A stretch of 64,000 nt of DNA from Psychrobacter ciconiae (GCF_904846055.1 NZ_CAJGYV010000001.1:744001-808000); one strand, 5' to 3'. Positions 35,448-46,262 are shown, counted from the first letter of the stretch. Numbers and translations: made by a program. Notes: generated by a model from the letters alone, not told the origin.

Positions 35448-38400
35448 GGGTTGCGCCTATCGTGACGCTAAGATTGTTTTGAATCTTGACTAATAACTCA
35501 TTTTCTTGGAACGGTTTGCCCATATAATCGTTTACACCGATTTCAAAGGCGCGTTCACGGTGTTTTTCACCAGTTCGTGAAGTAATCATAATAATGGGCA
35601 GGTGCTTTAAGCGGCGATCGTGACGGATCTGGGTTGCTACCTCAAAACCATCCATTCTTGGCATCTCGATGTCAAGTAAAATCAAATCCGGCATAAGCTC
35701 TTGTAAAATCTCAATAGCATCAACCCCATCTTTTGCAACGACCGCTTTGAAGCCTTCACGCTCAAGGAAGCGCGAGGTGACTTTGCGAACGGTTACGGAG
35801 TCATCCACCACCAAAATGGTGGGCGGCTCAGCTTCCAGCGCCGTGCTGCTCGTGCTGGCTGTTGGCTTAACATCCTTGAGGACTACCGCGTTGCGAAGTA
35901 GCGCCAACATATCTAAAATGAGCATCACGGAACCATCACCCATGATGGTTGCAGCAGAAATCCCCGGAAGATGGGACAACTGGCGCCCAAGTGGTTTGAC
36001 CACCACTTCAATGCGCGACCCTGCAATTTGATCAACTTGTAACGCTAAATTTTGCCCTGCACGGTTTTTAACAATAATAACAGGTAAGCTTGAGTTGCTA
36101 TTAACCACCATTTCATTGAGTCGGCTTCCTGTCAAAATCTCATTGAGATAATGAACTCGGTAATCATCATCATCGATTCGCAAGACTGACTGATTCGATT
36201 GATAATAGTTAAATAACTTGTCAGGCTGAACTCGAACCACGCGCTCAATCTGAACCAAAGGAATCGCGTAGTAGCGGTCGGCGGCACGAACCACAAGGGC
36301 ATCAGCAATCGCCACCGTTAATGGCACCCGCATGGTGAAGCGCGAGCCTTGATTTGGCTTTGAGGTGACCGATACCAAGCCGCCAAGCTGTTTGATTTCA
36401 CTGATGACCACGTCCATTCCGACCCCGCGCCCTGAAATCTGCGTCACCTGCTTGGTGGTGGTCAGCCCTGCATGGAAAATATACTGCATCACATCAATGT
36501 CGGACAAGCTTTTGTCGTTGGCATCGATGAGCCCTTGAGCAATGGCTTTTTTGCGAACTGCATCAACGTTGATACCGCGACCGTCATCCGTTAAATGAAT
36601 CACCATTTCACTGCCTTCGCGAATCACTTCGATGGTGATTTGACCGCTGCGCTCTTTGCCGGCGTTAAGCCTTGCTTGGGGGCTTTCGATACCGTGGTCA
36701 ACGGCATTTCGTAGCATGTGCTCAAGCGGTGAGGTGATGCGCTCAAGAATGCTTCTGTCCATTTCATCATCAGCATTTACTATGGTCAATTCAACCGACT
36801 TTCCAAGCTCATTTGCCGTTTGGCGAACAATACGCTCAAGCCTCGGGGTCAACCTTGAAAACGGTACCATCCTTGAATTCATCAAACCATCTTGCAAATC
36901 AGTTTGGGTTCGTGACAGCTGTAACAGCAAATTTTCACTGTCCCGCGTTTTTTCAAGTAGGGTGCTGTTAATATCAACCAAGTCCGAGGCAGATTCACTC
37001 AAGGACTTTGACAGCTGGTTCAACGATGAATATTGGTCCATCTCAAGGGGGTCAAAGCCTTCAGAGTCAATCAATTCCGTATCGTCAATCTGCGCTAAAA
37101 TCTGCGCCTCAAGCTCAATTTCCATCCGCCTAAGCTGGTCTGCCAACCGCTGAATGGTCACGCCCATCTCTTCAATACTATTGGTAAGGCTGCTCATTCC
37201 CATGTCAATTCGGGCGCGGTTAATCGCTGACTCCCCTGACAAGTTGATCATACGCTCAATCAAATTGCTTGAAATGCGAATCATCTCGTGGTTTTGGCTT
37301 TGTTCTTGAGTAACAAAACTGCCTGTCATCGGCGGTATTTGACTGATATCCTCAGCGCCACGAATTTCTTCTTGCTTCGACTTGGCGGCCAAAACGATAC
37401 TAAGCTCGGACTGTAGCGACTGATGCGGCACTTGTTTTAAACTGTCTGGATTTTTACTGAACTCTATCAGCGCCGCAATTAGCGCCTTTGGTGTAGGCGG
37501 ATTCACCTGATGCTTTAAAATAAAGACGGCATCTGCAAGCCAGTCGTGACAAGCCTCCAGCAGCTGCGCGATCATTTTCGTGGCGGGTCGGCGGCGAATA
37601 GCAAGCTCTTCGTAAACCGTTTCCATCTGGTGGGCAAGATCGGCAATACCATTTGCCCCGACCATACGTGCGCCGCCTTTAATGGTATGTAAATCACGCT
37701 GCAACGCTTGGAGCGCCACAACATCACTGATATTGTTTAAAAACAGCTGCAAATATTTATTACTGCTGACAGCAAGCTCATCTGCTTCTTCTAAAAACAC
37801 CTCTAAAATATCAGCATCCGGAAGCTCATCTTGCCACGACTCAGCAATTAATGCCTCTAAGCTGATAACATGATGGTCATCTTGCAGCTCAGCTGTAGAG
37901 TCTTCAAAGTCATCGTCTTGTAGATAGCTTTGCAGTGCCGGTAACGTTAAGGTCACAGCTTGCGGCAGGACTGCTGAACTGACAAACTCTTGCAGCTGCT
38001 GAATTAATGCTTTTGCAAAGAATGATTCACGATAACGGATGACATAATCAATCTGCAAAGACAACGTGTCTTGAACCGCCTGCATAATATCGAGCCACTG
38101 CTCTGTCGCCACAAAGCGACCTTCAACAATCGCCTCATAAACACTTTCAGCCTCATGGGTCAAGTCGCCAATACTATGAATTCCTGCCATCCGAGCGCCG
38201 CCTTTGATGGTATGTAAATGGCGCTGCAGGGTTTTTAAGACAGCAATGTTGTCTTTATCAGCGCGCCACTTACTAAAGGTCTGCGCAATGGCACTGTCGA
38301 TTTCTTGAGCTTCTTCTAAAAAGATTTCAAGCAGCTCAACGTCCGTTTCAATCACCTCAAGAGTAAGGGCTTCAGCTTGCTCTGTGCTGACGCAGGCTTC

Positions 38401-41400
38401 AGAATCCGCAGTCGGAGTGTCATAGTCGGTCGCCATCTTATCTGTGCTATCGTCGTCGATATCAGGCTTTATTTCTAAGGTGACCGGCGGCTGGTACAGA
38501 CCATCGCCCAGAGCTTTGAGCTCAGCCAGCACTTGAGGATTGATTTTAAGCGACATACTACCGGCAAGCGCATCAAACAATCCCACCAGCTCATCGTGAC
38601 CTGATAGCAATAGCGACTGGACATCATACTGCCGTGCAAGCTTGACATGATGGTATAAATAATCGTAAGCATGAGCAAGCGCGGTCAATATTTGCTCAAA
38701 TTTTGGCGAGTTCTTAGTCGCTTCACGTAGTTGGGTAATTTGTTTTCGTTGCTGATTAATATAGTATTGCAATTGCTCATCACTGTGATCACTGAGCGCA
38801 TGCCGCAGATAGCAATCGGCATCTAAAAGGGTATCGATGCCGACTTTTAACAGCTCAGCCACGCTAAAGCGCTGATTCTTATAAGCAAGCTGTTTTGCTT
38901 CAGGTCGCGCCAACAAGTCTTGTAAGACCGCCAAATCCTCAGGATCTTGTGATTGCTCAGTATCAGATGCTTTTTTGGCATAACTTTGCTCATAAGCTTG
39001 CAAATAGCGTTCGATCAAATGAGTGGATTGAGTAATCGCTTGCAAGTGCTTATCATCCATCAGCTCATCTTGCTGCTGGAGCTGCTCAAGACTTTGCTCA
39101 ATCATTTTACTCACTTCGCTGATGGCTAAAAGTGCACTTGAGCCACTCGCCGCCCGCAGCGTATGAAACGCGCGAACGATATCGTCACTGACCTCAATTC
39201 TTGAGCGGTCTTGATTTGTCACCATAAAATCATTGATCTGCTCTAATAATTCGTAAGCTTCCTCAATGAAAATTGCCGCAAATGCTTCTTCTTCTTCACT
39301 TTGACTTGGGATCTCGCTGATCGCCTCGCTGATGATCTCTTGAGCCGACTGATAAGCTTGCAAGATAAAATCATCTTCAGCATGACTTGTAGGCAGCTGA
39401 GCTGTCGCATTTATATCTGCAAGCTCGGTCTGATCAGCTTGAGCAGTATTTGACCCCGCAAGCTCTTGATAACTGAACTGATCGCCAAGCTGATTGCTAA
39501 AGGCGGTAGCACAAGCAATCCATAGCTTTGTTTGGCTTGGATAGTTCATTTCAGCTAAGCCGCTTGCAAACACTTCGATATACCTTGGATAAGCAGAAAT
39601 CACATCGCCTACCAATTGAGCAATATCCTTTGATACCGATAATGTGCCATCAAGCACGCGGTTAAGCATATTTTCAATGGCCCAAGCAAGCTCCGCTGAA
39701 TAACAAGCGCCAACCATTCGCCCTGAGCCTTTAAGCGTATGAAAGCCGCGGCGAATGTCTTTAAGCGGCGCTAAATCAGCGATATCTTGCTGCCACGATT
39801 GATAAAGTGGACGGATTTCTGCTAAGACCTCTTCAGCTTCCTCGATAAAAATATCTTTAATCTCAGGATCAGCATCATCGCTATCTGCCGGAATAGCAAC
39901 ATCAGCAAGTAAGCGTTTAATCACTTCAGGAGCAGTCTCACCAGTCGCCTCAGCTGCCAAAGCTTTAATCGTACGGTCTTCTTTGGCAGGGGCAATCAGA
40001 TGATCCGCAGTTTCTTGCGCTAAAGCTTGGTCCGTAGTCAGCAATTCTGTAATCTCAGCAGATTCCAGCCCGCTCATCAACTCACGACCAAAAAGCAGGT
40101 TTTGACTTTGTAAAATTATCAGCGCAGGATCCGTGCTAGGCGAGCGCTTATTGGCAAAATCAGTGGTCAATATGGACAGCGGCTCCAAGCTTTTTGTGAT
40201 TAACTTTACAACATCTTGCGACACAGGCAGCGTTTTGTCCAAAACACGGTTGAGCAGATTTTCAATTGCCCACGCCGCCTCACCGATACTAAACGCCCCA
40301 ACCATTCGCCCCGAGCCTTTAAGCGTATGAAAACTGCGGCGAATATCCGTCAATAGCGCCAGATTTTGAGCGTCCGCTGCCCAGACCGGCACTGAAGCGG
40401 TTAAGGCATCTAAAACTTCTTCTGCCTCTTCAATAAAAATTTCACGAATGTCTTCATCGATATCAAAGTCGTCGCTTTTTAGGTCATCTTGGATCAATTG
40501 AAGCGCTTCAGTGTTTTTTTCAGCTCCAGGATGGCTGTCGGTATCAAGGGTCACCGCTTGCGTATCGATGCTCAAAGGCGGCGGCAACACCTCGCCGTCA
40601 TCATCGTAGCGAATGACATCTTGCGCCAAGGATTGCAGCGGATAGGACAACTCATGAAGATCAGCATCTGGCTGTTTTAGCCAAGTTTCAAATAAAGCTG
40701 CTGCTTTTTCGCCCTGACTTTCTGCTTTTTGCAGCAGTCTTTGATCGAACACCTGCTGCGCCAAGTGGTCAAGCAGCACTTCAATAGCAGATAAGCCGTC
40801 TGCCAGCGCTTGAATTAAGAACCAAGGTGGCATATTTTTTTGGTCTGCCAGTTGGGTAATTACCGTGCCAAGGCGGTCGGTGACGGTGCGAATCGCGCTA
40901 AGCCCCATGTCCTCAAAGGCATCGCCAATATCAAAAAACGCCTCAATGGGTGGCAATAAGTGACTTTGCTGACGTTGAACGTAATCGTTAAAGTGCTGCT
41001 TGATGTCCTCAACTGCTATGCGAATCTGGCGCAGTGCATCATCTGAAATCGGGCGCGCCAACTGACTTGCCTCATTGTCCGCTAAAATAAAGGTAGTGGC
41101 AGCCCCGATTTTGGTTTTGATGCTTTGTTCGGTGTGATAAATGGCGCTATATAGCTCTTGTAACTGCCGCTCAATTTGCCATTTAATCTCATCAAACGGC
41201 AAATCATGACTAAAGCTTTCTTCAACTTCAGCTAAAATCTGCGCCGCTTGCGTCTCATAAAGTGACCAACCTCGAAGCTCAAGCTGCGTGACCACTTGTT
41301 GTAATGGCTGAATTATTGAGCGAGCATCTGTTAAATTAAAAATGATATTTTCAAGTTGGCTTAAAATATGTGGCAAAAACTCTTGTGAAATCTCAAACGC

Positions 41401-42264
41401 TTCAGGCAGATGAAAAAGCAGCGATTTTGCATCTGCTTCTAAATCATCAAGCAACGCCAACTGCAAATACACCTCACTTGTCAAAGACGAAATGTGGCTA
41501 TCAGCAATAGCGGTCGACTGACCTTCAGGAGCCGCATAATTGGCAATAAGCTGTTCCAGACCTGCTAAGACTTGACCATACTCTGCCGGAACAGGGCTGT
41601 CATTTTTGACCAAGCTTTTTAACCAAAGCTCTGTCAAATACCAAAGGGCGCGCTGAGGCTGATCGATGTTGGCATGCCAAAGATAATGGCTCACCTTTAC
41701 TAAAGCTGCCATAGCTTGAGCTGAGTTGGTATTTTCTGTCAGCAGCGATTGTAGTTTTTGCCGCCAAACCTGCAAAAGCTGGCTGTATTGTGCCTTTGTG
41801 AATGTCACCGTTTTGATATCAGGGACTGTGATGACGACATCTTGGTTTGCAATCTTGTCATTGAATGGTTTTAATGACCCAGTTTCGCCATGGGACAACT
41901 TATCAGCGCAAACTTTCAGCCGAGCGCTGGTGACGGCGACTAGGACTTGCCGATAACTGCCATGCTGCGCAAACTGCGTCAGTTCATAAGTCAGCAATTG
42001 ATGACCAAATTGCGCGAGCCGTTTGGTCGTTGCTGTCAGGCTTTGATCGCGATGCGACGCCGCTATTATGCTGAGCAGTTCAGCCAACTCCGCAAGTTTT
42101 GGCAAATTGGCGATACAAAGCGCCCCGCTGACTTGGTGATAGCGTGCTTGCGCCTGATCGTCAACGTGAGCTGTCAACCAGCTGTTGGACAACAAGGAAA
42201 GCTCTTGATAAAACAATGGCAATAACCATTCAAGCGTTGCCATCTTATTAGGCTGGTCATTCAT
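35437..42264 (-). CDS. chpA: ChpA, giant hybrid CheA-type histidine kinase
   Basis: 2275 residues, close to the roughly 2470 of P. aeruginosa ChpA. A helical N-terminal region of about 550 residues is followed by five phosphotransfer-like domains, with His at about 646 and 842 (HTLKGSGRMVG), 1034 (HTLRAAS), 1351 and 1526 (HTIKGGARM). Then come the CheA dimerisation and ATPase domains (RNAVDHGIE near 1853, DDGRGIN, GRGVGMDVV), a CheW-like domain, and a C-terminal receiver with DDSVTVRK and phospho-acceptor Asp near 2198 in LLDIEMPRMDG. It phosphorylates PilG and PilH to control type IV pilus extension and retraction. Confidence 0.95.
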   Translation of the reverse strand: MNDQPNKMATLEWLLPLFYQELSLLSNSWLTAHVDDQAQARYHQVSGALCIANLPKLAELAELLSIIAASHRDQSLTATTKRLAQFGHQLLTYELTQFAQHGSYRQVLVAVTSARLKVCADKLSHGETGSLKPFNDKIANQDVVITVPDIKTVTFTKAQYSQLLQVWRQKLQSLLTENTNSAQAMAALVKVSHYLWHANIDQPQRALWYLTELWLKSLVKNDSPVPAEYGQVLAGLEQLIANYAAPEGQSTAIADSHISSLTSEVYLQLALLDDLEADAKSLLFHLPEAFEISQEFLPHILSQLENIIFNLTDARSIIQPLQQVVTQLELRGWSLYETQAAQILAEVEESFSHDLPFDEIKWQIERQLQELYSAIYHTEQSIKTKIGAATTFILADNEASQLARPISDDALRQIRIAVEDIKQHFNDYVQRQQSHLLPPIEAFFDIGDAFEDMGLSAIRTVTDRLGTVITQLADQKNMPPWFLIQALADGLSAIEVLLDHLAQQVFDQRLLQKAESQGEKAAALFETWLKQPDADLHELSYPLQSLAQDVIRYDDDGEVLPPPLSIDTQAVTLDTDSHPGAEKNTEALQLIQDDLKSDDFDIDEDIREIFIEEAEEVLDALTASVPVWAADAQNLALLTDIRRSFHTLKGSGRMVGAFSIGEAAWAIENLLNRVLDKTLPVSQDVVKLITKSLEPLSILTTDFANKRSPSTDPALIILQSQNLLFGRELMSGLESAEITELLTTDQALAQETADHLIAPAKEDRTIKALAAEATGETAPEVIKRLLADVAIPADSDDADPEIKDIFIEEAEEVLAEIRPLYQSWQQDIADLAPLKDIRRGFHTLKGSGRMVGACYSAELAWAIENMLNRVLDGTLSVSKDIAQLVGDVISAYPRYIEVFASGLAEMNYPSQTKLWIACATAFSNQLGDQFSYQELAGSNTAQADQTELADINATAQLPTSHAEDDFILQAYQSAQEIISEAISEIPSQSEEEEAFAAIFIEEAYELLEQINDFMVTNQDRSRIEVSDDIVRAFHTLRAASGSSALLAISEVSKMIEQSLEQLQQQDELMDDKHLQAITQSTHLIERYLQAYEQSYAKKASDTEQSQDPEDLAVLQDLLARPEAKQLAYKNQRFSVAELLKVGIDTLLDADCYLRHALSDHSDEQLQYYINQQRKQITQLREATKNSPKFEQILTALAHAYDYLYHHVKLARQYDVQSLLLSGHDELVGLFDALAGSMSLKINPQVLAELKALGDGLYQPPVTLEIKPDIDDDSTDKMATDYDTPTADSEACVSTEQAEALTLEVIETDVELLEIFLEEAQEIDSAIAQTFSKWRADKDNIAVLKTLQRHLHTIKGGARMAGIHSIGDLTHEAESVYEAIVEGRFVATEQWLDIMQAVQDTLSLQIDYVIRYRESFFAKALIQQLQEFVSSAVLPQAVTLTLPALQSYLQDDDFEDSTAELQDDHHVISLEALIAESWQDELPDADILEVFLEEADELAVSSNKYLQLFLNNISDVVALQALQRDLHTIKGGARMVGANGIADLAHQMETVYEELAIRRRPATKMIAQLLEACHDWLADAVFILKHQVNPPTPKALIAALIEFSKNPDSLKQVPHQSLQSELSIVLAAKSKQEEIRGAEDISQIPPMTGSFVTQEQSQNHEMIRISSNLIERMINLSGESAINRARIDMGMSSLTNSIEEMGVTIQRLADQLRRMEIELEAQILAQIDDTELIDSEGFDPLEMDQYSSLNQLSKSLSESASDLVDINSTLLEKTRDSENLLLQLSRTQTDLQDGLMNSRMVPFSRLTPRLERIVRQTANELGKSVELTIVNADDEMDRSILERITSPLEHMLRNAVDHGIESPQARLNAGKERSGQITIEVIREGSEMVIHLTDDGRGINVDAVRKKAIAQGLIDANDKSLSDIDVMQYIFHAGLTTTKQVTQISGRGVGMDVVISEIKQLGGLVSVTSKPNQGSRFTMRVPLTVAIADALVVRAADRYYAIPLVQIERVVRVQPDKLFNYYQSNQSVLRIDDDDYRVHYLNEILTGSRLNEMVVNSNSSLPVIIVKNRAGQNLALQVDQIAGSRIEVVVKPLGRQLSHLPGISAATIMGDGSVMLILDMLALLRNAVVLKDVKPTASTSSTALEAEPPTILVVDDSVTVRKVTSRFLEREGFKAVVAKDGVDAIEILQELMPDLILLDIEMPRMDGFEVATQIRHDRRLKHLPIIMITSRTGEKHRERAFEIGVNDYMGKPFQENELLVKIQNNLSVTIGATHDA

Positions 42265-42362
42265 AAAGTTGTCCTAACTGATAAATCTTTAGTCACTCTG
42301 TCCTTGCCATTTTTAACCAACCAATGGCGCATAAAGTCATTATAACCAAACTTAAGCAATTG

Positions 42363-43265
42363 TTAAGGTTCGCCGCCAATTTTTTGCCATGCATTGATTG
42401 TCGAATGGCGCAGTTTCTGCATATTTTCAGGCTGCCAACCGCTGCCTTCTCCAGGCGCTAAGATAATATAGCCACCTTGTCGGCACTGCTGGCTTAAGCG
42501 ATTTAAAATATCGCGCTGGTCAAATTTGCGAAAATAAATCAGCATATTTTGACAAATAATCACATCTTGAAGATTATCAGTCGGTAAATCGGCACTAAAA
42601 ATATTGTGCCAAATAAAGCGAACACGCGGCTGCAAAATTGGTGCCACTTGCCAAAACTGCCGAATTCCCGCCGGCTTTAATGCGGACTGCGGCGGCTTGT
42701 TTGTAGGCTGCAAAAAATGCCGATAGCCCTTAGGAATACTATTAATTTGTTTGTCGTCATAATATGCCGCTTGAGCTTGAGCGAGCGCCTTTTGACTGGC
42801 ATCCGTACCTAAAATATCAAAATGCTCAATCCCTTGTTCTTGCAAACTCATTGCCAACGACCAAACCTCTTGACCGCTTGCACAGCCAAGACTCCAAATT
42901 CGAAATGGTGCGGCTGAAGGGCGATCTTGGGAGGTTAAGTGTTGAGATTGATGCTGGTGGGAGGCGGCAAGTTGAGTCACAAACGCAATAGATGGCGGAT
43001 GACGAAAAAACCGACTTTCTAGAATAAGTACTTCATCAAGAAGTGATTGTCGCAGCTGCTGACTGCTATGAACCCCGCGCCAAAGCTCATCAAAATTTAA
43101 TTGATACTTTTTAGCCGTACTCTCAATAGCGTTGATCAGCCAGCGTCGCTGCTCCTCGGGAAGTACAAATCCAATTTTATGTTCGATATAATCCCGCCAC
43201 CGCGATAGCTGCTGCGGGGGCAGCGATTGCGATAAATCCGGCTCAGCGTGGTGCAATTTGCTCAC
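42363..43265 (-). CDS. pilK: PilK, CheR-type methyltransferase
   Basis: 300 residues. A helical N-terminal CheR domain is followed by the SAM-binding segment RIWSLGCASGQEVWSLAMS, then ILGTDASQKAL and VIICQNMLIYF, all CheR motifs. It methylates glutamates of PilJ. It lies between pilJ (25 bp upstream) and chpA (98 bp downstream), the same order as in Pseudomonas. It is slightly divergent from the family, for example the loop of about 20 Gln/His/Ser-rich residues before the SAM motif. Confidence 0.9.
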   Translation of the reverse strand: MSKLHHAEPDLSQSLPPQQLSRWRDYIEHKIGFVLPEEQRRWLINAIESTAKKYQLNFDELWRGVHSSQQLRQSLLDEVLILESRFFRHPPSIAFVTQLAASHQHQSQHLTSQDRPSAAPFRIWSLGCASGQEVWSLAMSLQEQGIEHFDILGTDASQKALAQAQAAYYDDKQINSIPKGYRHFLQPTNKPPQSALKPAGIRQFWQVAPILQPRVRFIWHNIFSADLPTDNLQDVIICQNMLIYFRKFDQRDILNRLSQQCRQGGYIILAPGEGSGWQPENMQKLRHSTINAWQKIGGEP

Positions 43266-43290
43266 CTGACACGCTCAGCTTGTCAAAATA

Positions 43291-44661
43291 TCAAACGATT
43301 TGAAAGCTATCATAATCTTGAGTCAAGTGCTCATCATCATTTGATAACTTAAATCCTGCCACCGACTCTTGAAGTGCGGCTGCCATTTCGTTGAGATCGC
43401 CAACCGAGCGCGCCGTTGCCATTGTTCCTGAAGAAGTTTGCGAGGTGATGTCTTGAATGATGTTCATCGTGTTTGAAATATGACCGGCTGAGTCTGCCTG
43501 CTGCTGAGCGGCGTTCGAGATGTTTTGAATCAAGTCAGCAAGGGTGTTAGAAACGCTTTGCACCTCTTCAAGCGCCTCACCAGCATCTTTGGCAAGCCTT
43601 GCCCCGCGAACCACTTCTGAGGTCGTCGACTCCATCGACATGACCGCCTCATTGGTATCCGCCTGAATGGTTTTTACCAAAGTCTCAATTTGCTTGGTGG
43701 CGTTGGCCGAGCGCTCAGCAAGGCGCTGAACCTCGTCAGCAACAACCGCAAATCCGCGCCCCGCCTCACCTGCCATCGACGCCTGAATAGCAGCGTTCAA
43801 TGCCAAAACGTTGGTTTGGTCAGCAATGTCATTAATCAAGCTTACAATATCGCCAATCTCTTGCGAGGACTCGCCTAAGCGCTTAATTCGTTTTGAGGTT
43901 TCTTGAATCTGATCACGAATAACGTTCATACCTTCAATCGAACGCTGAACCACGTCTGCCCCTTTATAGGCAATGGCGACCGAACGCTGAGCAACTGCTG
44001 CTGACTCAGCGGCGTTATTTGAGACTTGGTCAATTGACACCGCCATCTCATTAATCGCCGCTGAAACGCCCGCAATTTCTTGGGCTTGGTGTTCAGACGC
44101 CTCGGCAAGCTCAACCGCCGTTAACTGAGTTTGTTCTGAGGATTGCGAAACACGCTCAGCCGTACTGTTAATCACAAGAACCAACTGCCGTAATTGGTCA
44201 ATGGCAAAGTTTACGGAGTCGGCAATCGCCCCTGTAAAGTCCTCAGAAACCGTTGCGTTAACGGTCAAATCCCCTTCAGCCAAATCCCCCAATTCATCAA
44301 GAAGACGCAAAATTGCCATCTGGTTCCGCTCGTTTTCTTCTTGAATTTGGCGGGCACGCTCAGACTCTGTTTCAGCTTCTTGGCGGCGGCGGAGGGTTTC
44401 TTTTTCGATCAGCACGCGCTCAGTCTCACCGCGCTGCTTTAACAGTTGGGCTAAGGCATAAATAAGACCTAAGATGCCTAATAAAAATATCAATGCCGGA
44501 AAAATGGCAACCTGCTCAAAATCTACCGAACTTGCAAGCCAAATCAAGCAGCCCAAGCTTACTAGAGCAAAAAACCCCAATAACAGCTTCCATTTGTTAT
44601 TGTCATCAACCATAAATGACGCACTATAGGCATCATTTACAGGGTTTTTAGGATTACTCAT
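43291..44661 (-). CDS. pilJ: PilJ, chemoreceptor of the Pil-Chp system lacking a periplasmic domain
   Basis: 456 residues against about 680 in P. aeruginosa. Two membrane segments lie at about residues 23-46 and 53-74 with only a handful of residues between them, so there is no periplasmic PilJ-type sensor domain. A Glu/Arg-rich cytosolic coiled segment, a HAMP-like region ([20 protein letters not shown]) and a full signalling domain follow, with tip [20 protein letters not shown]. The start is the ATG at 44661 preceded by GGAAGGA; an upstream TTG at 44679 is less likely. Synteny makes the PilJ identity certain despite the missing sensor. Confidence 0.9.
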   Translation of the reverse strand: MSNPKNPVNDAYSASFMVDDNNKWKLLLGFFALVSLGCLIWLASSVDFEQVAIFPALIFLLGILGLIYALAQLLKQRGETERVLIEKETLRRRQEAETESERARQIQEENERNQMAILRLLDELGDLAEGDLTVNATVSEDFTGAIADSVNFAIDQLRQLVLVINSTAERVSQSSEQTQLTAVELAEASEHQAQEIAGVSAAINEMAVSIDQVSNNAAESAAVAQRSVAIAYKGADVVQRSIEGMNVIRDQIQETSKRIKRLGESSQEIGDIVSLINDIADQTNVLALNAAIQASMAGEAGRGFAVVADEVQRLAERSANATKQIETLVKTIQADTNEAVMSMESTTSEVVRGARLAKDAGEALEEVQSVSNTLADLIQNISNAAQQQADSAGHISNTMNIIQDITSQTSSGTMATARSVGDLNEMAAALQESVAGFKLSNDDEHLTQDYDSFQIV

Positions 44662-44863
44662 CGTGCTTATTCCTTCCAAAAAGTCGTCTAAGTCGTATCG
44701 TGATTGACCTTGCCACTATGCGATATTTAGCTTTTTTAAAAACTATCTTGCTTGGCGAAAAGTCGTTCAGCGCCAACTTACCGTGGTTACTTTTAATGGC
44801 AAATCAGCTTGACAAGTCCTCATTATCAAATAAAGACCTGCATAATACAAACACTTAAGGCTA

Positions 44864-45394
44864 TTATAAAGACGCATCAATATAGCGTGGATTTTGGGCA
44901 AGTAAGCTTGGCATAAACACAAACCACTCTTGCTTGTTTTTTAAAAACTTACCATGATTGTAAGGCGCAAATGGCGAATCGATATTGATCGGCTCAGCGC
45001 GGTATTGGTTTTTAGCAAAAGGCTCAATACCAATGACCTTATCAACCAGCAGTCCTGAAAACATCGCTTGCTGATCAATCACCATCACTTTGCGCTGACT
45101 GATGGGGGTTTGCCGACCCGAAAGCTGTAAAAACTTAGCCAAATCCGTTAATGGCAGCAGCCTACCTCGGACGTTCGCAATGCCCAAAAGCCACGGCTGA
45201 ACCATGGGAACACTGGTAAACTCAGGCATACTCAGCACTTCAGATATCTCGCCCATCGGCGCAATCAGTCGATGACCGCCAACTTCAAACACCACCCCGC
45301 GCCAGTCAAGCTCCTGACCTCCTTGGCGACCGCTTTTGCGCGCTTTTGCCAAATCCGCTAAGCGCAGCAGCTCAATAAATCCGCGAGAAGCCAC
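44864..45394 (-). CDS. pilI: PilI, CheW-type coupling protein
   Basis: 176 residues. The CheW fold is visible in GVVFEVGGHRLIAPMGEIS, PWLLGIANVRGRLLPLTDLA and MVIDQQAMFSGLLVDKVIG. It links PilJ to the ChpA kinase. It starts 3 bp after the pilH stop, and about 200 bp separates its stop from the pilJ start, a larger gap than elsewhere in the operon. Confidence 0.93.
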   Translation of the reverse strand: MASRGFIELLRLADLAKARKSGRQGGQELDWRGVVFEVGGHRLIAPMGEISEVLSMPEFTSVPMVQPWLLGIANVRGRLLPLTDLAKFLQLSGRQTPISQRKVMVIDQQAMFSGLLVDKVIGIEPFAKNQYRAEPINIDSPFAPYNHGKFLKNKQEWFVFMPSLLAQNPRYIDASL

Positions 45395-45397
45395 AAA

Positions 45398-45760
45398 TTA
45401 CTCCGTCACGCTTTTGATGATGCGCACCAACTCAGCCTCAGTGACCGGCTTGGTCAAATACTCTTTTGCCCCTTGGCGCTTGCCCCAAACGCGGTCTGTT
45501 TCTTGGCTTTTGGTGCTGATAATGACAACAGGAATGTGAGCGGTGGCTTTATCGCGAGTAATTTTTCGCGTTGCTTGAAAGCCGTTCATCTCTGGCATCA
45601 CCACATCCATTAAAATCACATCAGGCAGATGAGCGACCGCCATCGAGCAACCCTGCTCGCCATTTGACGCCTCAAGGACATGAAAGTTGTTTTTTACGAG
45701 CATGTCACGGAATTTTGCCATCTCGGACGGCGAATCATCAATAACTAATACAGTGGTCAT
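45398..45760 (-). CDS. pilH: PilH, single-domain response regulator
   Basis: 120 residues: VIDDSPSEM acidic pocket, VILMDVVMPEMNGFQ with the phospho-acceptor Asp, and EYLTKPVTEAEL with the conserved Lys. PilH counteracts PilG and favours pilus retraction in the Pseudomonas model. The ATG follows AAGGAAATATTC. It is 118 bp downstream of pilG. Confidence 0.94.
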   Translation of the reverse strand: MTTVLVIDDSPSEMAKFRDMLVKNNFHVLEASNGEQGCSMAVAHLPDVILMDVVMPEMNGFQATRKITRDKATAHIPVVIISTKSQETDRVWGKRQGAKEYLTKPVTEAELVRIIKSVTE

Positions 45761-45878
45761 GAATATTTCCTTTATTATTCATCATATCGGTCATGGTGTA
45801 GGATGGTTTTTTCCGTGAAAATGACACATGATTACCTGCTTGCTGACTTTTGGCTTATTAAGCCATTACTGACGAACT

Positions 45879-46262
45879 TTAGCTGTTTTTGTATTGATTA
45901 ATCGCGGAAAACAGCTCATCTTTACTAAATGGCTTGGTCAAATATTCATCTGAACCGACAATTCTGCCGCGCGCTTTATCAAACAGCCCATCTTTTGAGG
46001 AGAGCATAATAACAGGCTTATTGGCATAATCTGGGTTGTTTTTAATCAGGGCACAAGTTTGATAGCCATCAAGCCTTGGCATCATGATATCAACAAAAAT
46101 GATATCAGGGTTGTTATCAACGATTTTTGCAAGAGCATCAAAGCCGTCAATCGCTGTGACTACCTCACAACCTGCTTTTTGCAACAACGTTTCAGCAGTA
46201 CGGCGGATTGTTTTTGAATCATCAATGATCATCACCTTCAACCCATCAAAATTGTTTTCCAT
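45879..46262 (-). CDS. pilG: PilG, single-domain response regulator
   Basis: 127 residues: MIIDDSKTIRRTAE, DIIFVDIMMPRLDGYQTC with the phospho-acceptor Asp, and VMLSSKDGLFDKARG and EYLTKPFSKDEL, the PilG signature. It is the first gene of the leftward pil-chp operon, so the promoter should lie in the region to the right of 46262. PilG promotes pilus extension and cAMP signalling in Pseudomonas. Confidence 0.95.
   Translation of the reverse strand: MENNFDGLKVMIIDDSKTIRRTAETLLQKAGCEVVTAIDGFDALAKIVDNNPDIIFVDIMMPRLDGYQTCALIKNNPDYANKPVIMLSSKDGLFDKARGRIVGSDEYLTKPFSKDELFSAINQYKNS

Noticed and set aside
36656..37153. 165-codon frame opposite chpA
   Set aside because: Ser/Arg-rich shadow of the strongly supported ChpA kinase domain on the other strand.
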